23,801 nucleotides of DNA from a virus. The notes below the pieces were generated by a model that made no database searches, had not been told where the DNA came from, and worked only from the letters and a program-made list of their open reading frames with translations. The stretch is from IMG/VR virus record IMGVR_UViG_3300034061_000934, positions 1 through 23,801 of that record; one strand, written 5' to 3'. Of this stretch, positions 14,987-23,309 are shown in pieces. The first letter of the stretch is position 1. Each line of letters starts with the position of its first letter. Made by a program: the position numbers and the translations under genes.

Positions 14987-15014
14987 ATGTAGTTGTTTTT
15001 TATTGGTTTATTTG
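14987..15014 (-). promoter_or_regulatory. Shared 5' leader before the 322-aa gene
   Basis: Minus-strand sequence AAACCAATAAAAAACAACT followed by ACATATG is nearly the same as the leader of the scaffold-like gene (AAACCAATTAAAACTCAACT, then ACATATG). A weaker version precedes the phosphoesterase (AACCAAACTTAAAACCTATATG). It lacks a Shine-Dalgarno motif, so it may be an A-rich translation enhancer. Confidence 0.5.
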
Positions 15015-15072
15015 CAGATGGTCCCCATTGAAGGGAATGCGGTGGGGCATGGAGCCCAAACCCATCCATCTG
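15015..15072 (-). ncRNA. GC-rich folded RNA element, outer stem with two inner hairpins
   Basis: CAGATGG (15015-15021) pairs with CCATCTG (15066-15072). Inside, TCCC/GGGA (15022-15025 with 15032-15035) and GGGC/GCCC (15045-15048 with 15054-15057) can form two small hairpins, giving a three-way junction. The stretch is far more GC-rich than its surroundings and contains no ORF. It lies in the capsid-gene 3' untranslated region. It is not followed by a U-tract, so it is not a standard terminator. Function is unknown. Confidence 0.5.
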
Positions 15073-15075
15073 TGT

Positions 15076-15117
15076 GAGAAGATTCCCCCTCGTTGAGGGA
15101 GGGGGGAACATCTTCTC
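15076..15117 (-). promoter_or_regulatory. Long stable hairpin after the capsid gene
   Basis: Arm 15076-15091 (GAGAAGATTCCCCCTC) pairs with 15099-15117 with only a small bulge. A shorter alternative, CCCTC-GTT-GAGGG at 15087-15099, competes with it. No U-tract follows on the minus strand, so it may act as an mRNA 3'-end stabiliser, a processing site or a weak terminator. Confidence 0.65.
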
Positions 15118-15126
15118 TGTGTAGTT

Positions 15127-15146
15127 TTAAGGATTTTAACCCTTAA
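15127..15146 (-). promoter_or_regulatory. Small hairpin directly after the capsid stop codon
   Basis: TTAAGG (15127-15132) and CCTTAA (15141-15146) form a 6-bp stem with an 8-base loop, 8 bases after the capsid stop. It is the first of several stacked folds in this gap. Confidence 0.45.
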
Positions 15147-15154
15147 CTCTTTTA

Positions 15155-16708
15155 TTAGAATTGAGGAATTTCTTCAATCAATACTGTTCTAGATAAATCT
15201 TCAATGAATACATCACAACGATCTTTCATCCAGATTTCGTATCCTGGGAATTTATTTGCAGAACTCATACCTTGAGACTTAGCAAAACCTAAGTGGTGAC
15301 GAGTACCATCAATATAACCCCAAGTCATAGAAGGAGCACCCTTCATACGTACTTCACGAATGTTGTTGATCATAGAACCATCAGACATTGGAGATACATC
15401 AAACACCATAAATACTGGAGTTGACTTCTTATTCTGACCAAATTCTAAGTTTGTTTGAGGAAGATCTAATTCTTTCAAGTGGATCAATTCAACACGACCA
15501 GTCTCACGTGTAACCATTGCATCAAATGCAAAGTTGTAAGTAATGTGTTGACCTTCTCCTTGTAAATATCTGTTACCAGAATCAGCCATGAAAGTTAAAC
15601 CTGAATTCAATGCATCATTCTTTAAAGCTTGTTGGAACACGTCAAAACCAGCTTCGTTAGTGTACATTTTAACTCTACGATCCTTAACATCAACACGTCT
15701 GTAGAACAAGTCACCAAACACTGAACGAATCAAGTTTGCAGTGAACTCACCACGGTTGTATTGTACTAAGTTACCGTTGTTACGCATTCTGTGGTAAACA
15801 CCAGCAGATGTACGCTTTAATTCTTGCTTAGAACCATTAGTCTTCACAGTACCAGGCTTAGCCCAGATCATACGCTTAACTTTCAATTCTAACATAGACT
15901 TACGCATCCAGAACTCAATAAATGGTTCCCACTTAACATCATTACGAGTTAAAGGTAATTGGTTACGTCTTTGAGGAGCATATACTAAAATGTCTAAAGC
16001 TTTACCAGAAGCATCAACCATCATCTTATCATCAGCCCACTCAGTGATTTTGTGCTCATAACCATATGCAGAACCTAAAGATTCAAACATTGTGATTTGC
16101 TCACCTAAACGAGGAAGACCTAATAAGTCTTGGTCAAATTCACCAATTGCAGCATCAACTAATTCCAATTCAATACCAACTCTTAAGAAGTTAGGACTAA
16201 CAAAATCTACAGTTGGATTGTCTGTAACTAAAGTGAAAGTGTATAAGTAACCCATGTTCCAGTTTACTGGATCTTTGATTACATAGAAACGAGGACCATA
16301 CTGACGAGTACCTACAGATACAATTGCATTCTTAGAGAACTCATTAGTATCAATTACTAATTGGAACTCTTGACCATCAATACCTGGCTTACTCAACTCT
16401 AAAGTTGTTGTAGGTACATCAATGATTTTAGGGAATTTGTATGGAACTTGTACCTGCCACTTCCAAGCATCACTATTGTTATCAATATAGTAAGGAGTGC
16501 TCTTGTTAATCATGTCCAAGAAGTCATTACTGTAAAGAGAGCTCTGGGTATACAAACTGATAATTTTCTTATCATAATCTGCTGGCTCTGTAGAGTGAAA
16601 GCTTTCCAAGTGGTTAGCATCTGTTAATTTACCTACAGCACGCTTGTCCATAGAAGCTACTCTTGCGTAAGTAAAACCAGTTAAACCTGGAATTGTTTGA
16701 ATTGCCAT
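15155..16708 (-). CDS. Major capsid protein (517 aa)
   Basis: Identified by position (terminase, portal, scaffold, then this gene), by length typical of an HK97-fold capsid subunit with an insertion, and by composition: soluble, mixed alpha/beta, without motifs of an enzyme. A beta-strand-rich body (PTTTLELSKPGIDGQEFQLV, then FVSPNFLRVGIELELVDAAI) and a long helix-bearing region (FWMRKSMLELKVKRMIWAKP) are visible. Codon choice favours CGT for Arg and C-ending codons more than most neighbours, consistent with very high expression. The start is preceded by an A-rich leader (AAAAAAATAAAAAATG). Strong RNA structure follows the stop. The capsid assignment is contextual but hard to replace with another gene here. 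Confidence 0.85.
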   Translation of the reverse strand: MAIQTIPGLTGFTYARVASMDKRAVGKLTDANHLESFHSTEPADYDKKIISLYTQSSLYSNDFLDMINKSTPYYIDNNSDAWKWQVQVPYKFPKIIDVPTTTLELSKPGIDGQEFQLVIDTNEFSKNAIVSVGTRQYGPRFYVIKDPVNWNMGYLYTFTLVTDNPTVDFVSPNFLRVGIELELVDAAIGEFDQDLLGLPRLGEQITMFESLGSAYGYEHKITEWADDKMMVDASGKALDILVYAPQRRNQLPLTRNDVKWEPFIEFWMRKSMLELKVKRMIWAKPGTVKTNGSKQELKRTSAGVYHRMRNNGNLVQYNRGEFTANLIRSVFGDLFYRRVDVKDRRVKMYTNEAGFDVFQQALKNDALNSGLTFMADSGNRYLQGEGQHITYNFAFDAMVTRETGRVELIHLKELDLPQTNLEFGQNKKSTPVFMVFDVSPMSDGSMINNIREVRMKGAPSMTWGYIDGTRHHLGFAKSQGMSSANKFPGYEIWMKDRCDVFIEDLSRTVLIEEIPQF

Positions 16709-16744
16709 TTTTTTATTTTTTTAATTAATGTTTATTGAAATTGT

Positions 16745-18031
16745 TTATTGAAACCATGAGGTAGATTTAACTGGTTGTTTAGATTTCACAGCACTTTTAC
16801 TAACCTGTCTGGCTACCTCACCAAACAATTCATTTGACTTTTTGGTGACACCATTCTTTTGAATCGTAGAAAGTGTAGGATCTTTTTCTAAGATCTTAAG
16901 TAAAAGAGCAACTTTTACTTTTCTTTCATGATTCTCAGGACGTTTAAGTTCTAGAATAGTACGATCAAAGTCTGTTAATGTTTCACCAGAACTTGTCTTA
17001 TACTTATCTGTTACTAAGAAATCTTGTAGTTCACCAGCCAGTTTTGGATTAAGAGGAATACCATCAAACTCTTTTGCTTTTAGCTTGTCTTGTAACACTG
17101 CTGTTACATTCTGAGCATATTGATGTTTATATTGAGCTTGTTGTTGTAATTGTATTTCTTTCTCTTGTTCCATTTGTTGAAGCTTTGCAGCTTCTTTCTT
17201 AACTAAGACCTTGTGATGCTTTGTAGCAACACTTTCTAGATCTCCGTAGTTCTTAAGTCTTTCAACTTCAGATGTAACATCTTCAGGATCAAGTCCTTGA
17301 TCAGCTAAAGCTTGTTTAATTATAGAAACCTGATTTGCTTCTTGTGCAAGATCCATTTCAGCAAAAGATTGAATTTGGTTATATGCACCAAAGTAATCTT
17401 TAGGATCAACTCCTTTTACAAATATGGCATCAAATGCATTACGATAATCTTCTCCAAATTGACCTAAGAAGTTATCAACCACTTCAATAGCTCCTTTCTT
17501 TTTCTCAGCATTAAACTTTTCTAAGAATTGTTCTGGAGTTGTAATTGTTTCTTCTTCGTCATCTTCTTGAGTAAATACACCCAATTTGAAAAGGTCTTTA
17601 GATAAAGATGAAAATGTTGATTCAGGAGCATCATCTCCCTCTTCATCAGCATCATCTTCTTTACTATCTTGTTTACTAGTTTTTGTAACTGGTTGATTAT
17701 CAGTGTCTTCTGAATCATCATCACCATCTTCATCTTCTCCACCTAATAAGAAGTCTGTTAAAGATTTCTTTTCATCAGGTTTTTTATCAGAAGTGTCATC
17801 ACTAGAATTATCTGCAACAGGTTTTTTACCAGAATTTGCAGAAGTAGTTTTTTTCTCAGGAGCAGGAGGGGGAGGGGGAGTGTCATTGATATCCTGAATA
17901 TCATCAGGATTAGATGTGGCACTATCAGGGCCCATTAAATCGCTTAACAATTCAGCGTTGCCCATTCCCATTTCCATTGTATCTTGGATACTAAAGTTCC
18001 CAAAACCTGGATTATCTAGATTTTCAGCCAT
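16745..18031 (-). CDS. Acidic scaffold-like capsid assembly protein (428 aa)
   Basis: Residues 1-50 include PDDIQDINDTPPPPPAP. Residues 55-160 are extremely Asp/Glu/Ser-rich and probably disordered (GEDEDGDDDSEDTD). Residues 260-330 form a Gln/Lys/Glu-rich coiled coil (KEAAKLQQMEQEKEIQLQQQ). The C-terminus is basic (KSAVKSKQPVKSTSWFQ), as expected of a scaffold that binds the capsid shell from inside. It is located between portal/SPFH and capsid genes, the normal position of scaffolds. No protease domain is evident. It is transcribed from a candidate promoter directly upstream. Whether it is cleaved or leaves intact cannot be told. Confidence 0.75.
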   Translation of the reverse strand: MAENLDNPGFGNFSIQDTMEMGMGNAELLSDLMGPDSATSNPDDIQDINDTPPPPPAPEKKTTSANSGKKPVADNSSDDTSDKKPDEKKSLTDFLLGGEDEDGDDDSEDTDNQPVTKTSKQDSKEDDADEEGDDAPESTFSSLSKDLFKLGVFTQEDDEEETITTPEQFLEKFNAEKKKGAIEVVDNFLGQFGEDYRNAFDAIFVKGVDPKDYFGAYNQIQSFAEMDLAQEANQVSIIKQALADQGLDPEDVTSEVERLKNYGDLESVATKHHKVLVKKEAAKLQQMEQEKEIQLQQQAQYKHQYAQNVTAVLQDKLKAKEFDGIPLNPKLAGELQDFLVTDKYKTSSGETLTDFDRTILELKRPENHERKVKVALLLKILEKDPTLSTIQKNGVTKKSNELFGEVARQVSKSAVKSKQPVKSTSWFQ

Positions 18032-18060
18032 ATGTAGTTGAGTTTTAATTGGTTTTGTAA
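18032..18060 (-). promoter_or_regulatory. Shared 5' leader before the scaffold-like gene
   Basis: Minus-strand AAACCAATTAAAACTCAACT runs into ACATATG. The match to the leader at 14987-15014 includes the exact ACTACATATGG end. No Shine-Dalgarno is present. Confidence 0.5.
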
Positions 18061-18062
18061 TG

Positions 18063-18093
18063 TAAAAGTATACTATAGTAAATTAATATCAAA
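18063..18093 (-). promoter_or_regulatory. Candidate Bacteroidetes-type promoter for the scaffold/capsid operon
   Basis: On the minus strand TTTG (18093-18090) is followed after 19 bases by TACTTTTA (18070-18063), close to the TAnnTTTG -7 box. The box ends 32 bases before the start codon, almost the same distance as in the candidate at 5335-5367 (30 bases). The 120-bp gap here is otherwise very AT-rich and has no ORF. Confidence 0.5.
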
Positions 18094-18151
18094 GAGATGA
18101 AGCTCTATATAGATCATTATTTAAGATAATATAGCATTAATATTTTTTACT

Positions 18152-18682
18152 CTAATCTAATTTATTAATAAAGTTGTCATTTATAAGTCTAATACTTCTT
18201 ATTGGAGCTAGGTCAGTAAGCGTAACTTGTTGAACTTCAACCCCCCACTTCTTAGCTTCCACTCTAACTTTCTTAGTAAGAGTGTTATCAAGTTCAGCAT
18301 CTGTACATTCATCTAATGTCATAGACATAATGACATTTTTAATGATGGCTTGTGACATATCTGATATAGCATCTTGGGCATCCCAAACTTCTAATAAGAA
18401 TATTTTAACGTCAGCTATCTTATATTTAACCAATCCTTTTACAACAATGTTTTGTTTATCTGCTGTATACAAAGATTGTGCATCAAGACTTAATGTTGTA
18501 GTGACAACATGCTGGTCAATCACCTCATCAAACATTGGGATTTTGAAATGTATTCCAGGTTCAAGAACTTTTTTAAATTTTCCAAACCTAAGTAATACAG
18601 CTTTCTCGTAATCTCTTATTATAATTATTGGGGTTAGTTGTAACCACCAATTAGATATAATCTCAATGAGTTTATCAAACAT
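18152..18682 (-). CDS. SPFH/band-7 (stomatin/prohibitin-like) membrane protein (176 aa)
   Basis: An N-terminal hydrophobic segment (about residues 8-22, IISNWWLQLTPIIII) would anchor or embed it in the inner membrane. An SPFH domain follows: EKAVLLRFGKF (26-36), LEPGIHFKIP (40-49, the stomatin PGxHF motif), LSLDAQSLYTADKQNIVVKG (64-83), and WGVEVQQVTLTDLAP (146-160). It ends after the SPFH domain and lacks the long C-terminal coiled coil of cellular stomatins and of HflK/HflC, which are typically well over 250 residues. The start lies 2 bases after the portal stop, so it is cotranscribed with terminase and portal. The stop is TAG. SPFH proteins form membrane scaffolds and modulate proteases such as FtsH; a phage role in protecting assembly, in membrane organisation or at lysis is inferred. 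Confidence 0.85.
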   Translation of the reverse strand: MFDKLIEIISNWWLQLTPIIIIRDYEKAVLLRFGKFKKVLEPGIHFKIPMFDEVIDQHVVTTTLSLDAQSLYTADKQNIVVKGLVKYKIADVKIFLLEVWDAQDAISDMSQAIIKNVIMSMTLDECTDAELDNTLTKKVRVEAKKWGVEVQQVTLTDLAPIRSIRLINDNFINKLD

Positions 18683-18684
18683 AA

Positions 18685-21267
18685 TTATTTAGTTTTCTTG
18701 CTAGCTCTGTTCTTAGCATTTGTTTGAGCAATCTTTAAGTCATTAACTTGATTCTCTCTTTCAACCTTTAATTTTTCTTTTTCTAATGCAATCTTTTGTG
18801 CAGCCAACGAGTTCTTAGCCTGGATGTCTGCCATCTTTGCTTGATAGTCGTTTGCAGCTTTAGATTGATCATTCATTAACTTATCAATTTCTAATGCATC
18901 AGGAATGTTATTCATATCTGCATCTGGTAATCCACCTTTAGATTCAGCAGCAATGATTGCAATCTCTTTTTTATTGATTCTATCCAACTCATTTTGATAA
19001 TCATCATGAGCCATTTTCTCAGCAGCTTGTTGTTGTGCAGCAGCAATTTGTTGATCAGCAATTTGTTTTTGCTGCTCCATTTGTTGTTGTTGCTGTTGCA
19101 TCTTCTGATCTTCTAATTGTTGCTGACGGTCTTTAAGTGTCTTAAATACCTTCTTCATCTGACGTACAGAGTTAGTGCTGTAAAGCTCAATGATATCATG
19201 TAATGATCCACCATTCTGAAGAACAGCTTGAGATAATCCTCTGATTTCATTAAACATTTTCTGATCTTCTGGTCTATTAGTTAAATACACTTTAAGATCA
19301 CGGAACTTAAGATCATTACCATTCACTTGTACAAATGCAGATTCTCCTTCATTAGTAATATAAGAAATAGTTGATTCAGGCTTCTTAGCTTCTGTGTATA
19401 ATGATGCGTCAATGATTGCTTGATAAAGCTGACCTAATACATACTCATGAGCAACAAATATAGGCTCAGTTTGAGAATAAGATTGTGTAATAGCAGTGTT
19501 AGTACCTGTAGCTGATTCACTAGCTGATACAGATCCCATACGTTGTCTAGACATACCTATTAATTCCCAACACTCATTCTTTAATTGTTGAGCTAGTGTA
19601 TACCTAGATTGGATCTCTTGCGTACGTGTAAGGTCAATATCACGGAACTGGTTAAATGATGATGGACTCTTCAAATTTTCTGGAGAATCATCAATAAACA
19701 TTACACCACGGTTACGTGCTTCCATTTCCCATACATCAAGAGCATCTTGAGCATCTCCATCTTTAGGAATAGGAATATGTCTAATAGATGTTAAATACAC
19801 CTTACCAACTTCTTTTTCTAACAGCTTGTATAACTGATTCATACAAACGTTATATAGAACTTGAAACGGTTTCATCATATCTACCAAACTTCTAGCTTCT
19901 GTATTCTTAACTTCATGAACTAATCCAATAATAGGACAATAGTTTAATAACTTGTAAGGTTTAATGTGATAGATGTCTGGACCAATCTTAACACCTTGGT
20001 ACCATTGATTAATCCAACCCCATTCTAAAGACTCTTCTGTAGGAATAGTTCCTGACTTATAGGTTTCATCAACAAGCATAGATTGCTCATTGCCCATTTC
20101 ATCTATATAAATTAACTTACCAATCTTCTTTTTAGAAATCCAATATGTACGTATAACAACATACTTGTAACCAAATGAACTAACATTAGATGTAAGACCT
20201 AAGAAGTCTTGTAAGCCATCATTGTTCTCTTTCATTTCAGACTCAATCACCATTCTTGTTTGTAACACTAATGGGTCATATGTATCATATTGCACTGAAT
20301 CAATACCTGGAATAGCATTAGGATTACCTAAATTAGATTCACGTACATTAATTAAACCATAGTCTTGTAACGAACTACGTAAATGATCTATCTCTTCTTT
20401 AGTAATATCAGGGAATGTTTCAATAATTTCAGATAGTTCCATCACCATAACTGTACCAGCAGCATATGCTCCTTGTGCACGTCCTGAAGGATCTGAAATA
20501 TATTTTCTGTCTGGTGTAGTTAAGAAGAATGTATTTTTAGGATTAGCCACTTCTACATTAAATCCCACCTTTGAGTTATCTTCATAAATGTGATAGAACT
20601 CTCTAGCTGAAATTAATAAATCTCTAAAAGCGTCCTCACTCTTTTCTTTCATTATGAATTCAGCTTTTTGAGCTGTTAGTACGTGGTTAGCCCATTTCTC
20701 TGCAACAGATGTGTAAGAATCAAGTTGATCCTGCACTTGATCCATTGTCATTTGTTGTAACTCTTCATCAGGAATTTCTTCTCCTCTTTGAGCAGCTTGT
20801 TCTTGTACCTTAGCTTTAGCTTGACTAATTACATATTCTTGTAATATACCTGTCTTAAATTCTAACTCTTCTGCTTTACTGTCATCATCAAAAGCTTTCA
20901 CACGGAAAGCATCTGGACGTTTAGAAATCTCACCTACTAATTCATTAATAGGTGTTGTCATTATAGAATAATGTTTTACATATGCAGGAAGCTGTAAATC
21001 AGCTGTTAACATATCTGTAAAACTTCTCACCTCAGGTTGTTGGTAAAAATCTTCATGTCTTAAAATACCCTTAACAAGATCGTAGTTCTTAACAAACGTA
21101 TCACGGTTCTTTACATACTCAGCATATGCTTTGTTTGCAAAGTAGTCCATTGTATTCTTTATCCAACTCTCATCCATCTTTTCCTTCTCAGTTTTAAACT
21201 GATCAGGGAAGATGTTTAAATAGGCATACCTAATCGTTGCGTCTTTTGTATATCTTATAATTGCCAT
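18685..21267 (-). CDS. Portal protein (860 aa)
   Basis: Large portal directly following the terminase, overlapping its stop by one base (TAATG). Order and size match portals of crAss-like phages. The N-terminal 600 residues form the body (clip, stem and wing; MTTPINELVGEISKRPDAF near 103-121; NPKNTFFLTTPDRKYISDP; a long helix region SMRQRMGSVSASESATGTNT-like near 560-590). Residues about 705-770 are a Gln-rich coiled coil (QKMQQQQQQMEQQKQIADQQ), probably the crown or barrel. At 782-790 an EF-hand-like loop D-x-D-x-N-x-I-x-D appears. A second charged helix (about 800-855) and a basic end follow. No transmembrane segments. It forms the dodecameric DNA channel at one capsid vertex. Confidence 0.85.
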   Translation of the reverse strand: MAIIRYTKDATIRYAYLNIFPDQFKTEKEKMDESWIKNTMDYFANKAYAEYVKNRDTFVKNYDLVKGILRHEDFYQQPEVRSFTDMLTADLQLPAYVKHYSIMTTPINELVGEISKRPDAFRVKAFDDDSKAEELEFKTGILQEYVISQAKAKVQEQAAQRGEEIPDEELQQMTMDQVQDQLDSYTSVAEKWANHVLTAQKAEFIMKEKSEDAFRDLLISAREFYHIYEDNSKVGFNVEVANPKNTFFLTTPDRKYISDPSGRAQGAYAAGTVMVMELSEIIETFPDITKEEIDHLRSSLQDYGLINVRESNLGNPNAIPGIDSVQYDTYDPLVLQTRMVIESEMKENNDGLQDFLGLTSNVSSFGYKYVVIRTYWISKKKIGKLIYIDEMGNEQSMLVDETYKSGTIPTEESLEWGWINQWYQGVKIGPDIYHIKPYKLLNYCPIIGLVHEVKNTEARSLVDMMKPFQVLYNVCMNQLYKLLEKEVGKVYLTSIRHIPIPKDGDAQDALDVWEMEARNRGVMFIDDSPENLKSPSSFNQFRDIDLTRTQEIQSRYTLAQQLKNECWELIGMSRQRMGSVSASESATGTNTAITQSYSQTEPIFVAHEYVLGQLYQAIIDASLYTEAKKPESTISYITNEGESAFVQVNGNDLKFRDLKVYLTNRPEDQKMFNEIRGLSQAVLQNGGSLHDIIELYSTNSVRQMKKVFKTLKDRQQQLEDQKMQQQQQQMEQQKQIADQQIAAAQQQAAEKMAHDDYQNELDRINKKEIAIIAAESKGGLPDADMNNIPDALEIDKLMNDQSKAANDYQAKMADIQAKNSLAAQKIALEKEKLKVERENQVNDLKIAQTNAKNRASKKTK

Positions 21268-23309
21268 TATGTAAACAATTTATTTCTTTTATATTTATTA
21301 TGAGAGGTTCCAAACATCCCACCTCTTGATTCTGTAAACAGTACGTTTCCTTTCTTCTTACTAAACATTGCCTTCACTCTATCATCAGATGTTCCACCAA
21401 TCTTACCCATAATAGGGTCCATCTTTAATGCTTGTGCAATAGCTAACTCTGCAGCAATGATTCTATCAAAGTTACCTGAATCATTGTATTGTATAATCTC
21501 TTCAAGCAATACAGGATCAAATATCTTACTCACACCTAGCACTTCTCTTATAGTATCACCAGCCTCATTTGTTTCTTTGAATATCACAGACTCCATATAC
21601 TTCTTTAAGCAGGTGTGAAGATACTCAATTATTTTGTCACTTGAACGATGAATTCCATAATCTCTTTTAACTGTTGTGTTTGGAACAATTTCTTTAAGCC
21701 ATTCAGGTTGTCTCTCTAAATAGTGAGCATCCCCTTTAGCCTTCATATATTCTATAAATGATATATCATCATTCTCACACAGTGTTCGTGCATTATAATA
21801 CTTGATAAGAAGTCTAGCTTGTTCTTCCCAAATTTCTTTCTTATCAGGTCTTGCACAGTACGAAGCTACAAACATATCTTGATACTTCTCACCACTAATT
21901 TCATGCATCCTTTTATATATGAACACAGAACCAAGTGAGCTTGAATATGCAGATTTACCTTGTCTATAAGGGTCAACTCCTGCTACATACAATCCATAGG
22001 GAGGGTTTTCTACAGGAAATTCATATATAACTATAGGAGCATCTTTTGTATCACTGTTCTTTAATGGAAAGTTAGATATAGGAAGCTTGTCTGTAAACTC
22101 ATGCTCAATACCATTTTCTCCAGAGAACAATATAACAGGAGTTCCTGTTCTTTCTTGTTGTAACAGTCTGGTTTTCTGTCTCTTAGCTGATTCAATATCA
22201 AAGATGTTGGTATCCTCATTCAGGAAGATGTCATCCACCTCCATTGGGTAGTACATCTTTTCTTTTAAATAAGCAATCCTATCTCCAGCCTTTTTAAGTC
22301 TTTCTAGATTCTTTTCTGTAATCTCTTTAGCTCTTTCCTCATCACCCACTAACATTTCAACATTATATAAATCTGATTCAGCAGGTTCATTTAAGAAAGC
22401 TCCTAGTGTAGATTTCTCTTTAGCTTCCATTCTATATTTAGCTGGGATGAATAAGCCATGTACACGCTTATCATCTTTAGCATTATTATATGTAAGAAAA
22501 TTAAAGTTGTCTACGTCAAACATCAGGGATTTTGCATCCTGAAATTTCTTCATATCACCACCAGTGCCTGTGAGAATTGGAGAACATCCCCAACCATAGG
22601 GTGTAGTGAAACCTGGTATAGCCGCCTGTAAACCTCTAAGAAAATTTCCTTTACCAATCTCATCTATAATTAATTTACGTGGTTTTGTACCTGCAATTGC
22701 TTCTTCATTATTACCTTCATCAAGGTTACGTATCAGAATGGAAGAGAATGGGATACGTTCACCAGATTTGGTTTTAATACCTAATGTGACCTGGTTTTTC
22801 CAGTTATCCTCAATTCTCTGCCATCTCCAATACTCAGGGATAAAGTTTAATCCTTTATCTATTTTATCCGTAATAAGTTTTATATCTGGTGCATTCAAAC
22901 CAGCAATAATATTCTGGGAGTTCTCATCAAATGTTGCACCCCATGCAATATAGGATGCTTCAAGAACGGATTTAGCAAAACGTCTAATACCTAGAATAAC
23001 CAAGCCTTTTTTTTCCTGTTGGGCCCTGTCAATTTCGTTTGTTACCAGCCACTCATTATCTCTTAAAAACGGATTAGCATATTTTTGTGCAATTCTTCCT
23101 CTTTCATCTATAACATCCACCTCAGTGTGCCATATATTTAGGTGCCAATATAAAAAGGGGTTGATATATACACCCCCCATCATAGCACCATTCAAACATA
23201 ATTCTCTATGAAAGTCAAAAAATGGTTTACATTCATCAGAATCCTTATCAGGAATACGTTTCTGATTTATAAACCAGTCTTTATAATCTATGTTCTGTAG
23301 TTCAATCAT
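21267..23309 (-). CDS. terL: Large terminase subunit (680 aa)
   Basis: Packaging ATPase and nuclease. The ATPase half has a Walker A-like loop G107-I-R-R-F-A-K113-S114 (an atypical phage-type P-loop), Walker B LIIDEIGK at 213-220 with D216 and E217, and a coupling motif TGTGG at 247-251. The nuclease half has D446 in AGVDPYR, E512 followed by NDD in LCENDD, and D615 in SGNFDRIIAAE, matching the acidic triad of RNase H-like terminase nucleases. Length is within the range for this family. The stop overlaps the portal ATG and the start overlaps the preceding 110-aa gene stop, so packaging genes are translationally coupled. Confidence 0.93.
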   Translation of the reverse strand: MIELQNIDYKDWFINQKRIPDKDSDECKPFFDFHRELCLNGAMMGGVYINPFLYWHLNIWHTEVDVIDERGRIAQKYANPFLRDNEWLVTNEIDRAQQEKKGLVILGIRRFAKSVLEASYIAWGATFDENSQNIIAGLNAPDIKLITDKIDKGLNFIPEYWRWQRIEDNWKNQVTLGIKTKSGERIPFSSILIRNLDEGNNEEAIAGTKPRKLIIDEIGKGNFLRGLQAAIPGFTTPYGWGCSPILTGTGGDMKKFQDAKSLMFDVDNFNFLTYNNAKDDKRVHGLFIPAKYRMEAKEKSTLGAFLNEPAESDLYNVEMLVGDEERAKEITEKNLERLKKAGDRIAYLKEKMYYPMEVDDIFLNEDTNIFDIESAKRQKTRLLQQERTGTPVILFSGENGIEHEFTDKLPISNFPLKNSDTKDAPIVIYEFPVENPPYGLYVAGVDPYRQGKSAYSSSLGSVFIYKRMHEISGEKYQDMFVASYCARPDKKEIWEEQARLLIKYYNARTLCENDDISFIEYMKAKGDAHYLERQPEWLKEIVPNTTVKRDYGIHRSSDKIIEYLHTCLKKYMESVIFKETNEAGDTIREVLGVSKIFDPVLLEEIIQYNDSGNFDRIIAAELAIAQALKMDPIMGKIGGTSDDRVKAMFSKKKGNVLFTESRGGMFGTSHNKYKRNKLFT

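Noticed and set aside
15015-15072. A tRNA gene in the folded element after the capsid gene
   Set aside because: The outer stem and two inner hairpins do not give a cloverleaf with anticodon and T-loop; the GTTCRA box and a CCA-ready acceptor are missing, and the length is too short.
18152-18154. Recoded stop codon (TAG read as Gln), as known in some crAss-like phages
   Set aside because: TAG ends the SPFH gene at a sensible place and read-through adds only four residues before TAA. TGA also ends two genes normally. All other genes stop at TAA, so nothing here requires recoding.
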